From assembly GCA_017437925.1 (NCBI GenBank), contig JAFRWQ010000115.1:1-15248 (forward strand): DNA of 15,248 nt, read 5' to 3'. The notes beneath the pieces are model-generated. The model was not told where the DNA came from, ran no database searches, and saw nothing but the letters and a program-made list of their open reading frames with translations. Positions within the stretch are counted from its first letter, which is position 1; each line of letters starts with the position of its first letter. The stretch is from Bacillota bacterium (GTDB taxonomy: Bacteria > Bacillota_A > Clostridia > Peptostreptococcales > Anaerovoracaceae). Positions 14,246 to 15,248 of the stretch are shown in pieces. Position numbers and translations under genes: made by a program.

Positions 14246-14809
14246 TTACCTGTTGCCCGATTTGATGAGCACGTACTGGGCCTTGAATTCGTCGGTGAGC
14301 AGCTTGTTTATGGCCGAATTGCTGAGGCTCATGCCGCCTGATGCGATCAGGACGCAGATCCCGAAGGTGTATACCCAGAACTGGTTGAAGAGGAAGTCGG
14401 CGTCGTCGGCGGAGAGGCCGTAGTCGCGCATGAGCAGGCTGCGGCACTCGGCGGCGGAGCTGCCCCTCACGGGCAGGACCGAGCCTTTGGCGGGATCGTT
14501 GATGAAGAGCTCGGTGAAGAGCTTCGGCTCTTCTCTCGCGAAACCTATCATCTGGCTGCAGAAGCGCATGAAGGCCGGGGTCTTCTCGTCGACTCTGGCT
14601 CCGAAGCTCTCGTAATACTCGGCCGCCCTGTCGCGGACCGCCTGCTTCAGCTCGTCCATGGTGTCGAAGACGGTGAAGATGGGGCTGGTGGAGGTGCCCA
14701 GGGCCTGGGCGACGTCTCTTGCGAGCACGCCTTCGAGGCCGTCTTTTCTGGCCAGCTCGAAGGCCGCTTCCACTATGTTTTCTCTCGAATATTTAGGTCT
14801 GGGGGGCAT
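14246..14809 (-). CDS. TetR/AcrR family transcriptional regulator
   Basis: The 187-residue protein begins PPRPKYSRENIVEAAFELAR and has the TetR helix-turn-helix at about 28-52 (VLARDVAQALGTSTSPIFTV, then FDTMDELK). The all-alpha C-terminal ligand domain follows, divergent as usual. Length is typical (about 180-210). The start follows AAGGAG (ATCAGCA spacer). It is the first gene of an operon with the M20 amidohydrolase. A promoter at 14922-14950 and a 12-bp palindrome at its predicted start suggest self-repression, which would also control the hydrolase. The ligand is unknown; a ureido or carbamoyl compound is a reasonable guess. Confidence 0.9.
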   Translation of the reverse strand: MPPRPKYSRENIVEAAFELARKDGLEGVLARDVAQALGTSTSPIFTVFDTMDELKQAVRDRAAEYYESFGARVDEKTPAFMRFCSQMIGFAREEPKLFTELFINDPAKGSVLPVRGSSAAECRSLLMRDYGLSADDADFLFNQFWVYTFGICVLIASGGMSLSNSAINKLLTDEFKAQYVLIKSGNR

Positions 14810-14903
14810 TGCTGATCTCCTTGATATTTACTGTTCATCTCAATGGACACGCCCCGGAGCCCGGCCAATTCAGGCAGCAGGCCCCGGTGCGTTCTCAACA
14901 CAC

Positions 14904-14915
14904 TGTTATATAACA
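14904..14915. promoter_or_regulatory. Palindrome at the TetR operon transcription start (candidate operator)
   Basis: TGTTATATAACA is a perfect 12-bp palindrome. It lies immediately downstream of the -10 box (14922-14927 on the minus strand), at about +1 to +12. TetR-type repressors typically bind such dyads at their own promoter. Binding is inferred. Confidence 0.55.
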
Positions 14916-14921
14916 CTTGAT

Positions 14922-14950
14922 ATTAAATCACATGCGCATTGAAAACGCAA
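14922..14950 (-). promoter_or_regulatory. TetR operon promoter
   Basis: On the minus strand TTGCGT (rc of 14945-14950), 17-bp spacer, TTTAAT (rc of 14922-14927). Predicted start near 14915, leaving a leader of about 105 nt before the TetR start codon. Confidence 0.55.
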
Positions 14951-15118
14951 GGGGCTTGGGGAAAGTACGGAATTTGTTCTCCGAAGTTTTTACAAATAAA
15001 TGACCTGTCCCGCCGCCGTAATTGACCATATCCTTCAGATATGTATAACCGTAATGTCCATATAACCCGGGAAACTTGCCGGGGTACGGCTCCTGCCGGA
15101 TCCGTTCTTTTTCGGATA

Positions 15119-15138
15119 CCGGTTCAGCGCCGGTTCAG
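15119..15138. repeat. 11-bp period tandem duplication at the zinc-ribbon gene end
   Basis: CCGGTTCAG appears at 15119-15127 and 15130-15138 with 2 bp between. On the minus strand the second unit supplies the TGA stop of the zinc-ribbon frame. Confidence 0.6.
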
Positions 15139-15248
15139 ATCCGATCCCTCATCCGAGTAATCGATGATCACCTTCATACAGGTCCTGCACAGGAATGCCT
15201 TTACGGCTGAGCCTTTCATAAGCGACAGTTCAGAAAGAACTATTGAGC
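15124..15248 (-). CDS. Small zinc-ribbon protein, DUF6487-like, C-terminal fragment (5' end outside window)
   Basis: Forty codons are open from the right edge to a TGA at 15126-15124: they include LSELSLMKGSAVKAFLCRTC and MKVIIDYSDEGSDLNRR. The pattern KGSAVxAxLCRxCxKVIIDYS is the end of the small DUF6487-type zinc-ribbon proteins common in Clostridia (about 70-80 residues). The CxxC seen here (LCRTC) would be the second half of the metal site; the first CxxC would lie outside the window. Function of the family is unknown. The stop codon lies in an 11-bp tandem duplication (CCGGTTCAG at 15119-15127 and 15130-15138). Family assignment rests on this short motif only. Confidence 0.7.
   Translation of the reverse strand, partial: SIVLSELSLMKGSAVKAFLCRTCMKVIIDYSDEGSDLNRR

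Larger units (their letters stand above)
14810..15123. other. Intergenic region upstream of the TetR operon
   Basis: About 314 bp without a convincing gene. The left part is the TetR operon leader (about 105 nt, GC-rich, with the direct repeat CCGGGGC). Then come the palindrome 14904-14915 and promoter 14922-14950. From 14951 to 15095 no signal is clear. A hairpin at 15096-15122 (CCGG and ATCCG arms with one bulged A, 8-nt loop) lies directly after the zinc-ribbon stop codon but lacks a T-run. The minus strand is open without an early start codon from 15134 to 14928 (68 codons, about half G or C at third positions, lower than the genes around), which I do not call a gene. Confidence 0.5.

Noticed and set aside
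14211..14447. 79-residue N-terminal extension of the M20 amidohydrolase
   Set aside because: Arg/Pro/Gln-rich composition is the shadow of the TetR gene in another frame; AAGGAG directly precedes the ATG at 14210.

Overview
The window is about 15 kb of moderately GC-rich, densely packed chromosomal DNA. Strong AAGGAG-type ribosome binding sites, sigma-A style promoters (TTGACA/TATAAT) and many intrinsic terminators point to a Gram-positive anaerobe. The gene set (PepV dipeptidase, MurR/RpiR regulator, EF-G2-type factor, YegP/DUF1508 protein, small zinc-ribbon protein, several amino-acid catabolic enzymes) suggests an amino-acid-fermenting member of the Clostridia. Genus cannot be read from the sequence. 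No phage, IS element, CRISPR array, rRNA or tRNA was seen.

Layout, left to right. (1) Bases 1-3343 are a minus-strand housekeeping block: an EF-G-like GTPase running off the left edge, asnS, and a two-repeat YegP-family protein. (2) Bases 3344-4590 hold a LysR regulator (minus) and, divergent from it, a strong plus-strand promoter. That promoter feeds a roughly 177-nt structured, non-coding-looking transcript ending in a near-perfect intrinsic terminator. (3) Bases 4588-6199 are a minus-strand pair: an RpiR/SIS-domain regulator followed by a class I glutamine amidotransferase of the gamma-glutamyl-GABA hydrolase (PuuD-like) type. (4) Bases 6200-6499 are a divergent control region with a promoter in each direction and two near-identical 17-bp direct repeats 116 bp apart. 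(5) Bases 6500-9110 are a plus-strand operon of an ornithine-cyclodeaminase-like protein and an APC-family amino acid permease, closed by a terminator. (6) Bases 9171-10700 hold pepV with its own promoter and terminator. (7) Bases 10703-12081 hold an MFS transporter, also self-contained. (8) Bases 12140-12745 (minus) encode a J-domain protein with a predicted C-terminal membrane anchor. (9) Bases 12957-14950 are a minus-strand TetR regulator plus M20 amidohydrolase (carbamoyl-amino-acid hydrolase/allantoate amidohydrolase type), with a 12-bp palindrome at the predicted transcription start. (10) At the right edge is the C-terminal end of a small zinc-ribbon (DUF6487-like) protein.

Functionally, regions 3-7 and 9 read as amino-acid and peptide acquisition and breakdown modules, each with a local regulator (RpiR, TetR). 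The most interesting unexplained element is the LysR-divergent RNA. It has a layout like OxyR/OxyS, carries two C/U-rich anti-Shine-Dalgarno stretches, and has a 10-nt perfect match to the ribosome binding region of the M20 hydrolase mRNA in the same window. Two terminal genes (EF-G-like and zinc-ribbon) are cut by the window edges.
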